Shown here: positions 35,534 to 43,381 of the stretch, in pieces
Layout of the letters: each line of letters starts with the position of its first letter
Position numbering within the stretch: position 1 is the first letter of the stretch
NCBI GenBank assembly: GCA_938045615.1
Contig: CALIBC010000180.1
Location: 62,001-126,000 of the forward strand
Direction of reading: 5' to 3'
DNA length: 64,000 bases
Source: an uncultured Clostridia bacterium
Lineage (GTDB): Bacteria > Bacillota > Clostridia > Peptostreptococcales > Anaerovoracaceae
The notes under the pieces: generated by a model
The model's database searches: none
Told to the model about the DNA's origin: nothing
What the model saw: only the letters and a program-made list of their open reading frames with translations
Program-made: the position numbers and the translations under genes

Positions 35534-35644
35534 ATCGTTTATAGGTGACACAGTCGCCGGATGTCGCAGCTTCATCCTCAAATCGTGAATTTTTGTTTGA
35601 GGGCGGTCGTGTGTACTACTTTAAAGGGAACTCAAAGGGGAAAG

Positions 35645-36748
35645 ATGATGAAAATTTTGTTTATAAGCGGCGCAGATAAAAAATTTGACGGAAGAACAAG
35701 AGAACTGGAATCCATTTTAAAAAGAATAGGAAACGTTACTTCTCTCACACCATCGCCGGAAAATGTCGCAGAAAATGATATAACGGTAAAAAGTCCGGAC
35801 AAGGGATACGTTTCTTTCATCATGAGCGTGGCTGCAGCGTGCAGGGATATAGAGGATGTTGATATAATATTTGCGGACAATAGAAAAGCGAGTGTGCCTG
35901 CGCTACGTGCAAAGAAAAAATACAAGAATGCCAAGCTGGTATACGATGCAAGAGAACTTTATTTTTACAGAGAGATGACATCCTTATCAGGGAAGATTGG
36001 ATGCGTTTTTGAGAAGAGAATGCTGGAAAAAGCAGACTTTGTTATATGCGCAGGCAGAGAGCGAAAAGAGATAATGGAAAAGGAATACAATCTGAAGAAC
36101 CCCGTGATGGTATTTGAAAACTTTCGCAAACTGGTCTATGACGGCGCCGATACGGATGGGTTTGCCGAAAAATATGCATATCTGTTTAACGGCGGACGAT
36201 TCAACATAATTTCGACAGCTGGCTGTGAACCTGACAGAGGAACGGAGGAGCTGATAAAAGCCTTGGGGAAAATGGATTTTTCCGCCGCAGCTGTACTGGT
36301 GGGATGCAAAGACGATGACAACCGGCGTGCGATGGAGAGGCTTGTGAAAGAGTCGGGGAATCCGGAAGTTGCCTTTATACCAAGGGTCGGAATGAACGAA
36401 CTGAAGTATCTGATAGGCAAATCCGATGTGGGAATTGCGGTCTATCACAAGAGAAATATGAATAATAAATACTGCTCCTCGGGAAAGATATATGAATATC
36501 TTTATGAAGGAATACCTATAGTGACCTCAGATAATCCACCGCTTCGGCATTTCAACGATAAATATCACGTCGGTGAAAGTGTGGAAGATCTTGCAGCCGG
36601 CATAAAACTCGTTCATGACAATTACGATTTTTATAAGGACAATGTGAACGGAATTGTGGAAAAGGGAGTCGTTGAAAAAGGGCAAGAAGAATTTAAAGAG
36701 ATTTTGGAGAAAAATCTAAAGGGTAATGTAAAGGATATGGAGGTTTAG
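35645..36748 (+). CDS. Glycosyltransferase family 4
   Basis: 367 aa GT-B enzyme. MKILFISGADKKFDGRTRE at the start, KLVYDARELYFYR near 100 and SSGKIYEYLYEGIPIVTSD near 290, with the donor-binding Glu, are typical. The nucleotide sugar is unknown; UDP-ManNAc3NAcA or a GlcNAc is plausible from context. The ATG at 35645 or the next one at 35648 follows AAGGGGAAAG, whereas the open frame begins 28 codons earlier without a ribosome site. Confidence 0.85.
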   Translation: MMKILFISGADKKFDGRTRELESILKRIGNVTSLTPSPENVAENDITVKSPDKGYVSFIMSVAAACRDIEDVDIIFADNRKASVPALRAKKKYKNAKLVYDARELYFYREMTSLSGKIGCVFEKRMLEKADFVICAGRERKEIMEKEYNLKNPVMVFENFRKLVYDGADTDGFAEKYAYLFNGGRFNIISTAGCEPDRGTEELIKALGKMDFSAAAVLVGCKDDDNRRAMERLVKESGNPEVAFIPRVGMNELKYLIGKSDVGIAVYHKRNMNNKYCSSGKIYEYLYEGIPIVTSDNPPLRHFNDKYHVGESVEDLAAGIKLVHDNYDFYKDNVNGIVEKGVVEKGQEEFKEILEKNLKGNVKDMEV

Positions 36749-36752
36749 ACCG

Positions 36753-37355
36753 ATGAACGAAAGCTTTGAAACTAAATTGATGAATTCATTTAAAAGGCAT
36801 TTTGTGATAATTGTGATCGCATCGCTGCTAATAGGGGGGGGACTGTATGCATATAAGTCAAAAACCTACGTGCCTGTTTACAGCGCCAAGTCCACTATAC
36901 TGATAATCAATAAGGACAAAAAAGGAAAAAGCCTTAACAGCCTTAAAAAGGATAAGATGCTTTTGGATGTCTACATGGGGCTTGTCAACACAACTTCCGT
37001 AATCGATCTGGTAAAGCAAAAGACAAATATAAGCGGCTACAATTACGCCGGATTGAGAAGGAATATGGTAATTGAACAAAAATTGCAGTCGATAGATATT
37101 TCCGTCGAGGACGCAAATTCAGACAATGCGATAAAAATCGTAAATGCCATAGTTGAAGCCGTGGATGAGCAAGGTAAGAATATTGTGGGCGAAGACACGG
37201 TTGCGGATGTCGACAAAGCAGACAGCACGGAAAACACAAATCCGGCGGAGTTTCAGAAATACTTCATGGTAGGATTGATGGGAGGACTTATACTCCTGAC
37301 TTTGATTTGCTACGCCTTTGACATGATTGGGCTAAGCAAGAAAGGCGAAAAGTAA
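36753..37355 (+). CDS. wzz: Polysaccharide chain-length determinant (Wzz/YveK-like)
   Basis: 200 aa with two membrane helices (about 16-36 and 168-188) flanking an extracytoplasmic domain with YSAKSTILIINKDKKG and SIDISVEDANSDNAIKIVNAIVE, the usual Wzz pattern. It sets polymer length and in Gram-positives usually partners a tyrosine kinase, but no kinase or phosphatase gene is nearby. A run of eight G residues (36834-36841) codes for part of the first membrane helix. GGAGG is 9 bases before the ATG. Confidence 0.85.
   Translation: MNESFETKLMNSFKRHFVIIVIASLLIGGGLYAYKSKTYVPVYSAKSTILIINKDKKGKSLNSLKKDKMLLDVYMGLVNTTSVIDLVKQKTNISGYNYAGLRRNMVIEQKLQSIDISVEDANSDNAIKIVNAIVEAVDEQGKNIVGEDTVADVDKADSTENTNPAEFQKYFMVGLMGGLILLTLICYAFDMIGLSKKGEK
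36834..36841 (+). repeat. G8 homopolymer inside wzz
   Basis: Eight consecutive G residues code for Gly-Gly-Gly near codons 28-30. Gain or loss of one base would truncate the protein, so this is a potential slippage site. Confidence 0.7.
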
Positions 37356-37357
37356 AT

Positions 37358-38650
37358 ATGGAAAGTTTAAAAGAACTTCCAAAGAAATTGAAATGGCTGT
37401 ACGATGCCGGGATGTTGCATATACTCAGCTCCAGTTTTTTCAATAAAGCATGCACCTTTGTGGGTAACGTCTTTGTCGTGCGGATACTGACAAAGGCCGA
37501 GTACGGTACGTTCGGGTATGCGGACAGCATAATGTCATTTGTGATAAATTTTGCGGGACTTGGCATGACAAGTGGGGTCTTGCAGTTCTGCTCCGAGCAG
37601 AGAAATGAAAATGAAAAGTTGGCGTATGCCAAATTCGGCCTTAACTTCGGAGTGTTGTCGAGCTTCGTCCTGTCCATAGGGTGCCTGTTGTACGGAACCC
37701 TTGGATCTTTCTCCATTCATGGTTCAAAGCTCGTCTTTATGGTGTATTCATTTTATCCAATTACGTACTTCCTGTTTTCATACTACTCGGTGATATTCCG
37801 GTACAGAAAAGAAAACAAAAAGTATGCATTCCTCACCAATGTAAACGCCGCCATATATGCTGTCACGGAGATAATCGCATCGTATTTCATCAATGAATTC
37901 GGAATGGTGGTTGCGCTGTATCTTTCGACCATAATCGCATCACTGATAGGCATGAGGTACATGCGCAGAAATATGGATCCCGGAGAATTCAGGCTCAACA
38001 GAGAACAGAGGATGGGGATAATACGGTATTCGGCATATTCTTTTCTCAGTTATGCGATGACAAACCTTTTGCTTGTTTTGGATATTTTTCTCATAGGGAC
38101 GCTGATAGCCGACCCCGAAACTTTGGCGGTGTATAAGATCGCGGTGACTATACCGCTGACCATGATGATAGTGCCCAACAGCATAGTCGTATTTGTGTAT
38201 CCGTATTTTGCCGAACATCAGAGAGACTACGATTGGCTGAAAATCAACTTCAAAAAACTCATCAAAAACAGCATACTGATAAATTTTCTTATTTCGGCGG
38301 CTCTCATCGCTTTTGCACCTTTCATAATAAGAACTATCTGGGGGACTGCATATATGGACTCGGTGACTCCTTTCAGGATACTGTCTCTGAATTATTTTTT
38401 CCAGGGCACATTCAGATTCACAACCATAAATATAATGAATGCGCTCAACCGGGTTGAAGTGGTGCTTGTGGCCAATCTGGCAGCGGTACTGATAGATTTG
38501 ACCCTCGATCTTTGGCTGATCCCAAAGTATGGAATGATAGGAGCCGCGGTTGCCACACTTTCGACGGTAATCGTGACGACGCTTATACTGCTGCCTTCAC
38601 TTGCGCGATACTTCATGCGATTAAAGGCGGATTGCGGCAGGCAGCATTGA
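37358..38650 (+). CDS. wzx: Polysaccharide flippase (Wzx, MATE/MOP superfamily)
   Basis: 430 aa with about 12 membrane segments. FFNKACTFVGNVFVVRILTKAEYGTFGYADSIMSF at the start (residues about 25-60) is the usual Wzx/PST opening. It would flip undecaprenyl-linked repeat units across the membrane. It starts 2 bases after the wzz stop. It ends this transcription unit: the next 304 bases contain no credible gene, only a promoter and leader. Confidence 0.9.
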   Translation: MESLKELPKKLKWLYDAGMLHILSSSFFNKACTFVGNVFVVRILTKAEYGTFGYADSIMSFVINFAGLGMTSGVLQFCSEQRNENEKLAYAKFGLNFGVLSSFVLSIGCLLYGTLGSFSIHGSKLVFMVYSFYPITYFLFSYYSVIFRYRKENKKYAFLTNVNAAIYAVTEIIASYFINEFGMVVALYLSTIIASLIGMRYMRRNMDPGEFRLNREQRMGIIRYSAYSFLSYAMTNLLLVLDIFLIGTLIADPETLAVYKIAVTIPLTMMIVPNSIVVFVYPYFAEHQRDYDWLKINFKKLIKNSILINFLISAALIAFAPFIIRTIWGTAYMDSVTPFRILSLNYFFQGTFRFTTINIMNALNRVEVVLVANLAAVLIDLTLDLWLIPKYGMIGAAVATLSTVIVTTLILLPSLARYFMRLKADCGRQH

Positions 38651-38775
38651 AATACATCATGCTGCTTGATATATTTTTATACTCTTTTATCCTTTGCTTT
38701 ATCGTAAAGACGTGTTAGGAAAGACAGAACAACAGCCGCCGTGATTAAGAAAATCTTAAATCATAAAATTCGCAG

Positions 38776-38804
38776 TTGGTTACTTCTCTTCATAATGGTA
38801 TAAT
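38776..38804 (+). promoter_or_regulatory. Promoter before the 4,6-dehydratase gene
   Basis: TTGGTT (38776-38781) and a perfect TATAAT (38799-38804) are spaced by 17 bases, with TGG giving an extended -10. The leader to the chosen ATG is about 145 bases. In the whole 38651-38954 gap I see this promoter, a small AT-rich hairpin (TTAAG/CTTAA near 38745) and no gene. Confidence 0.75.
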
Positions 38805-38954
38805 GTACTGGTCAAAGACAGTCGCAGGCAACACGCACTCAACAAGTTTATGCAGAATTGCTGAGCGGCGGGTATGTGTATTGCGGTTGCCGTTCAGATA
38901 GTTGCGAAAGAGCTTTTCTGGCATGTACCGCATAATGGAATTTGTGTATCGGGA

Positions 38955-40802
38955 ATGAAAGAAATAATAAGCAATAAAAAAGTAAGACAAGGCATACTTA
39001 TAGCGATAGACTTGACCATGGTTGCACTGTGCATATGGGTAAGTCTATTGATGCGTTTCAGATGGGGGCACATTCCACAGGAATATTATCATGCTGCAAA
39101 GCAGAGTCTGCTGCTGGATATGGCAGTAACCGTAATAGTGTTCTGGTATTTTAAGCTGTATCACAGTGTCTGGACATATGCTTCGATAAATGAACTTATA
39201 AAAATCGTGCAAGCTGTCACAGTGGTCGTGTTTCTGGAAATATCATATAAGACCATGCTTTTTCTGGTGCTGCCGCGCAGTGTATATTTCATGAATTATA
39301 TAATGCTACTCGTACTTGTTTCCATGAGCAGGTTATCCGTGCGCGCTCTCAGGTTTTACGTGCACAGATATTCCAAAAATGAAGATGAAATCGTAAAAAC
39401 CATGATAGTCGGGGCCGGCTCGGCCGGGGCGATGCTGCTTACCGAACTGGAGCGGAATCACGGAAGCAATAACAAGGTGGTTTGTATAGTCGACGACAAC
39501 AGAAACAAGTGGGGCAAGTACCTGTATGGTATACCTATAAGAGGCGGCAGGGAAAATATAATGTCTCTGGTCGCTCGGCACGGCATAGATGAAATACTCA
39601 TCGCAATCCCGTCTGCGGGCAAAACGGAAGTTTCCGAAGTGGTCGAGCTTTGCAGCAGGACGGATGCGAGGGTAAAGATACTTCCGTCAATTGCAAGCAG
39701 CCTAAAGGGAAATATATCGTCGAATCTTAGGGATATATCGTACAAAGATTTGCTTTACAGGGATGAGATAGACGTAAACGATGCGGGTATCGATGAGAAT
39801 ATACGCAGCAAAGTTATAATGGTGACCGGCGGAGGCGGCTCAATAGGTTCGGAACTTTGCAGGCAGATAGCAAAGAGGTCACCGAAGACCCTGGTGATTC
39901 TGGACATATATGAGAACAACGCATACGCCATTCAGATGGAACTTAAAAATCTCTACAAGGATGAAATCGATATTCAGGTCGTGATCGCTTCGGTCAGAGA
40001 TTATGACAGATTGAAGCTTTTGTTTGAGAAATACAGACCTGAAATAATATTTCATGCAGCCGCGCACAAGCATGTTCCGCTGATGGAAATCTCACCCAAC
40101 GAAGCCATCAAAAACAATGTTAAAGGGACTTTCTACGTTGCCAAGCTTGCCGATGAGTTTAAAGTCGATAAGTTTATTTTGATTTCCACGGACAAGGCTG
40201 TTCGGCCGACCAACATAATGGGAGCCAGCAAGAGGATCTGCGAGATGATAATCCAGGACTGGGACAGAAAATCGGAACATACAGGATATGCGGCGGTGCG
40301 GTTCGGAAACGTGCTGGGAAGCAACGGTTCGGTGATTCCGCTGTTTCTTGAGCAGATCGAAATGGGCGGCCCGGTAACGGTGACACATCGGGAAATAACG
40401 AGATTCTTCATGACGATACCGGAGGCGGTCTCGCTTGTGCTTCAGGCGAGCGTGTATGCGATGGGCGGCGAGATATTCGTTCTGGATATGGGAAAGCAAG
40501 TCAAGATTTATGATCTTGCGGTCAGCCTCATCAAGATGAAAGGATTCAAACCCAACGAGGACATCAATATCGAGATCACGGGGCTCAGACCGGGGGAAAA
40601 ACTCTATGAAGAGGTTCTCATGGACGAAGAAGGGCTGGATGTGACCGAAAACAGGCTCATACACATCGGAAAGCCGATACAGATAGACTATGAAGTGTTC
40701 GAAAAGGGGATGCTCGATCTTATCGAAGCGGCGGAAAACAATGCGCCGGACATAAAGGAAAAAACCAAGGGCGTCTGTGACACATATACGATAAGCGGAT
40801 GA
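38955..40802 (+). CDS. capD: Nucleotide-sugar 4,6-dehydratase (WbpM/CapD/PglF family)
   Basis: 615 aa. Four membrane helices (about residues 12-110) precede a CoA-binding-like region and an SDR domain with VTGGGGSIGSELCRQIAKRS near 297 and STDKAVRPTNIMGASKR near 408, where the TDK replaces the usual SYK. The family makes UDP-4-keto-6-deoxy-HexNAc from UDP-GlcNAc, for bacillosamine, FucNAc or AATGal. The ATG at 38955 directly precedes the membrane part but has a poor ribosome site; ATG at 38874 would add 27 residues. Confidence 0.9.
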   Translation: MKEIISNKKVRQGILIAIDLTMVALCIWVSLLMRFRWGHIPQEYYHAAKQSLLLDMAVTVIVFWYFKLYHSVWTYASINELIKIVQAVTVVVFLEISYKTMLFLVLPRSVYFMNYIMLLVLVSMSRLSVRALRFYVHRYSKNEDEIVKTMIVGAGSAGAMLLTELERNHGSNNKVVCIVDDNRNKWGKYLYGIPIRGGRENIMSLVARHGIDEILIAIPSAGKTEVSEVVELCSRTDARVKILPSIASSLKGNISSNLRDISYKDLLYRDEIDVNDAGIDENIRSKVIMVTGGGGSIGSELCRQIAKRSPKTLVILDIYENNAYAIQMELKNLYKDEIDIQVVIASVRDYDRLKLLFEKYRPEIIFHAAAHKHVPLMEISPNEAIKNNVKGTFYVAKLADEFKVDKFILISTDKAVRPTNIMGASKRICEMIIQDWDRKSEHTGYAAVRFGNVLGSNGSVIPLFLEQIEMGGPVTVTHREITRFFMTIPEAVSLVLQASVYAMGGEIFVLDMGKQVKIYDLAVSLIKMKGFKPNEDINIEITGLRPGEKLYEEVLMDEEGLDVTENRLIHIGKPIQIDYEVFEKGMLDLIEAAENNAPDIKEKTKGVCDTYTISG

Positions 40803-40813
40803 GAGGACGGAGT

Positions 40814-41950
40814 ATGCAATTCAGGGACTTAAAAACGCAGTACAGAAATTTGAAAGATAGAGTGGACGATGCGATTGCCGAGGTTTCCGATGGCTGCAAT
40901 TTCATCATGGGCAAGCAAGTAGCAGAACTTGAGCAGAAATTGGGAAAATATACGGGGGTGACTCACTGCGTTACATGCGCAAACGGAACTGATGCGCTTC
41001 AGCTTGCGCTTATGGTATGGGGAGCAAAACAAGGTGATGCTGTCTTTGTACCGGATTTCACTTTCTTTTCCTCCGGAGAAGTCGTTTCCCTCGTAGGCGC
41101 GAGCCCCGTCTTTGTCGATGTTGATCCAAGAACTTTTAATATAGACTGTGACAAACTTGAAGAGGCGATAGAAAGAATAGAGAAAGAAGGGCGCCTTGAA
41201 CCAAAGGTGATAGTTGCCGTCGATCTTTTCGGACTTCCGGCGGATTTTGCGCGTATTCGTGAAATTGCGAACAAGCACGGAATGTATATACTGGAAGACG
41301 GAGCCCAGGGGTTCGGAGGAGAAATCTCGGGGAGAAAGGCGTGCTCTTTCGGAGACATTTCCACCACATCATTTTTCCCCGCCAAGCCTCTTGGTTGCTA
41401 CGGAGACGGCGGAGCAATGTTCACATGTAATGATGAGTGGGCGGAAGCCTTGAAATCCTACAGGGTACACGGAAAAGGCGCAAACAAATACGACAATATA
41501 CGCATAGGACTCAACAGCAGGCTTGATACGATCCAGGCGGCCATCCTCGACATAAAGCTGGATGCGTTTGAAAAATATGAACTTGAGGCCGTAAATGAAG
41601 CGGCCAAGCGCTATTACGAAAAACTCAAAAGTGTCGTTGAAACTCCATACGTACCGGACAACATGATCTCCTCATGGGCACAGTATACCGTTAAACTTAA
41701 AGATGGCTCAACGCGCGATGCGCTACGGGAATTCTTGCAATCACAGGGTATTCCGTCAATGGTCTATTATCAAAAGCCGATGCATTGTCAGGAAGCGTTC
41801 GGCGGCGAATATACATACAGTGACTGTGATTACAAGGTGACACGTGATCTGTGCGACAGGGTATTGTCGTTGCCGATGCATCCGTATTTGACCGATTGCG
41901 ATATAGATACGGTAGTCAATGCTATAAAAACTTTCCTTGCAAGGAGATAG
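40814..41950 (+). CDS. wbpE: DegT-family aminotransferase, WbpE-like (C3)
   Basis: 378 aa. The start MQFRDLKTQYRNLKDRVDDA, the ANGTDALQLAL motif, the PLP-lysine segment TSFFPAKPLGCYGDGGA and SLPMHPYL near the end resemble WbpE of Pseudomonas aeruginosa, which aminates UDP-3-keto-GlcNAcA using glutamate. The matching WbpA, WbpB and WbpI genes are about 7-11 kb upstream. ATG at 40814 has AGAGGA 6 bases upstream and is preferred to ATG 40799, which overlaps the capD stop. Confidence 0.85.
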   Translation: MQFRDLKTQYRNLKDRVDDAIAEVSDGCNFIMGKQVAELEQKLGKYTGVTHCVTCANGTDALQLALMVWGAKQGDAVFVPDFTFFSSGEVVSLVGASPVFVDVDPRTFNIDCDKLEEAIERIEKEGRLEPKVIVAVDLFGLPADFARIREIANKHGMYILEDGAQGFGGEISGRKACSFGDISTTSFFPAKPLGCYGDGGAMFTCNDEWAEALKSYRVHGKGANKYDNIRIGLNSRLDTIQAAILDIKLDAFEKYELEAVNEAAKRYYEKLKSVVETPYVPDNMISSWAQYTVKLKDGSTRDALREFLQSQGIPSMVYYQKPMHCQEAFGGEYTYSDCDYKVTRDLCDRVLSLPMHPYLTDCDIDTVVNAIKTFLARR

Positions 41951-41956
41951 GTTTAT

Positions 41957-43381
41957 ATGCAATCATTTTTTATCAACATAACAAAACCGGTGGCGGCGAT
42001 CAATAAAAGGATTCACCCACTGATACAGAAAACACTTATATTCCTGTGTATGCTTGGAATGATGATACCGATAATGGGGAAATACGTCCACAAAGACAGG
42101 ATGATAGCTTACAATACCCCGATATCGGACTTTTTCACTTCAATGCTAGATCTGGGAGACAGCGGACGTGCGGTTATAGCGATTTCGCTCATGGCTTTGG
42201 TCGTACTTTTTAGTGTGAGAAAGCCTCTTAAAAAAGTTGAGGTCAACTGGTACATTTCTTTGTTCTGGTTTATGGGGAGCATCCTCATAATCATAGCGGG
42301 AATCTTTCACGATATAGGCTCGGGATTTTTGATCGCCCAAATCTGCATATTGCTCCTGTTCCCCGCCTTGTACGTTGCGTGGAATGAAAATCTTACTCAG
42401 CTGTACGACCTCATTGCGCTTGCGGCGCTTGCGTTCATACTGATAGAGTGTATTCTTCTCTTGCATTACCCTTTTGACAGTGTCAGCGGGATGTCGCACA
42501 AGTACAGAGGTCCTTATATAGATTCCAATGTTATATCATATACGTTCGTTGCGGGTCTTTGCCCCGGGCTTTACCTGATATCTAGAGAGTCACGCATAAA
42601 AAGATTGTTTGCAGCCTCGATGCTCGGTCTCATTTTATGCGTGATTCTCATAAGTTTTTCACGGGGTGCGTATCTAACGGCGTGTGTTGTGATACTGTTT
42701 TGGTTTATACTTTATTTTAAAAAATCGGGTAAGGTGTTGCCTTTGCTTTTATCGATCGTAATAGCTTCCGCTTCTCTGTTCGGCTACTACATGAAGGTTT
42801 CAAACGGCAACGATCCGCTGAATATCCGTTCTTTGGCGGCAGGCAATCAGATCGTGTACGCCGATTCTACGGTATCGGTTCCCGACAGTCCCTCGGCAAC
42901 CGATATACTGGGGAGACTTGAGAATTTCAACAATCTGAATCAGTATACCACTGGCAGGGTCGGCATATGGAAGGTGTTCAGCAAGTACATAAACTGGACG
43001 GGAAATGATGTTACATATACCTTGCCGGTCAGAGTGACCCACTACACGGGTCAGAGCGCAAGATACTATACCACAACACACAACAACGCATACGACATAG
43101 TCATACGCGCAGGCTTGCCCGCAGGAATAATATATCTTCTCATGCAGCTGATAGCGCTGGTATACTCACTCAAAAAGGTATTCGGAAGAAGAAAAAACGT
43201 CAAAAAATATGATTTGTTTGTTGTGCCTGCGTTCATGATCTTCATAGTGGAGGGGAACATGGAAACATACTCCCATATTTTCTCGAGTCTGCCGACACTC
43301 CTCTACTTTCTTTCTCTTACGGCGCTTCTCGGTTTTGGGATAAAAACCCGAAATAAAGGGGAGGTGCGTGTAGATGAGTGA
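41957..43381 (+). CDS. O-antigen ligase-like membrane protein (WaaL/Wzy_C)
   Basis: 474 aa with 11-12 membrane segments and one large extracytoplasmic loop (about 290-375). ISFSRGAYLTACVVILFW near 230 and TTHNNAYDIVIRAGLPAGIIYL near 373 match the O-antigen ligase signature, with HNN in the position of the conserved His. It follows wbpE by 6 bases and overlaps the LCP gene by 8. In this order it could be the enzyme that ligates the polymer to its acceptor, or a second polymerase. Confidence 0.8.
   Translation: MQSFFINITKPVAAINKRIHPLIQKTLIFLCMLGMMIPIMGKYVHKDRMIAYNTPISDFFTSMLDLGDSGRAVIAISLMALVVLFSVRKPLKKVEVNWYISLFWFMGSILIIIAGIFHDIGSGFLIAQICILLLFPALYVAWNENLTQLYDLIALAALAFILIECILLLHYPFDSVSGMSHKYRGPYIDSNVISYTFVAGLCPGLYLISRESRIKRLFAASMLGLILCVILISFSRGAYLTACVVILFWFILYFKKSGKVLPLLLSIVIASASLFGYYMKVSNGNDPLNIRSLAAGNQIVYADSTVSVPDSPSATDILGRLENFNNLNQYTTGRVGIWKVFSKYINWTGNDVTYTLPVRVTHYTGQSARYYTTTHNNAYDIVIRAGLPAGIIYLLMQLIALVYSLKKVFGRRKNVKKYDLFVVPAFMIFIVEGNMETYSHIFSSLPTLLYFLSLTALLGFGIKTRNKGEVRVDE

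Noticed and set aside
38660..38719. A 19-codon frame encoding a hydrophobic peptide after wzx
   Set aside because: No ribosome site, no known family, and AT-rich sequence easily produces such hydrophobic peptides.
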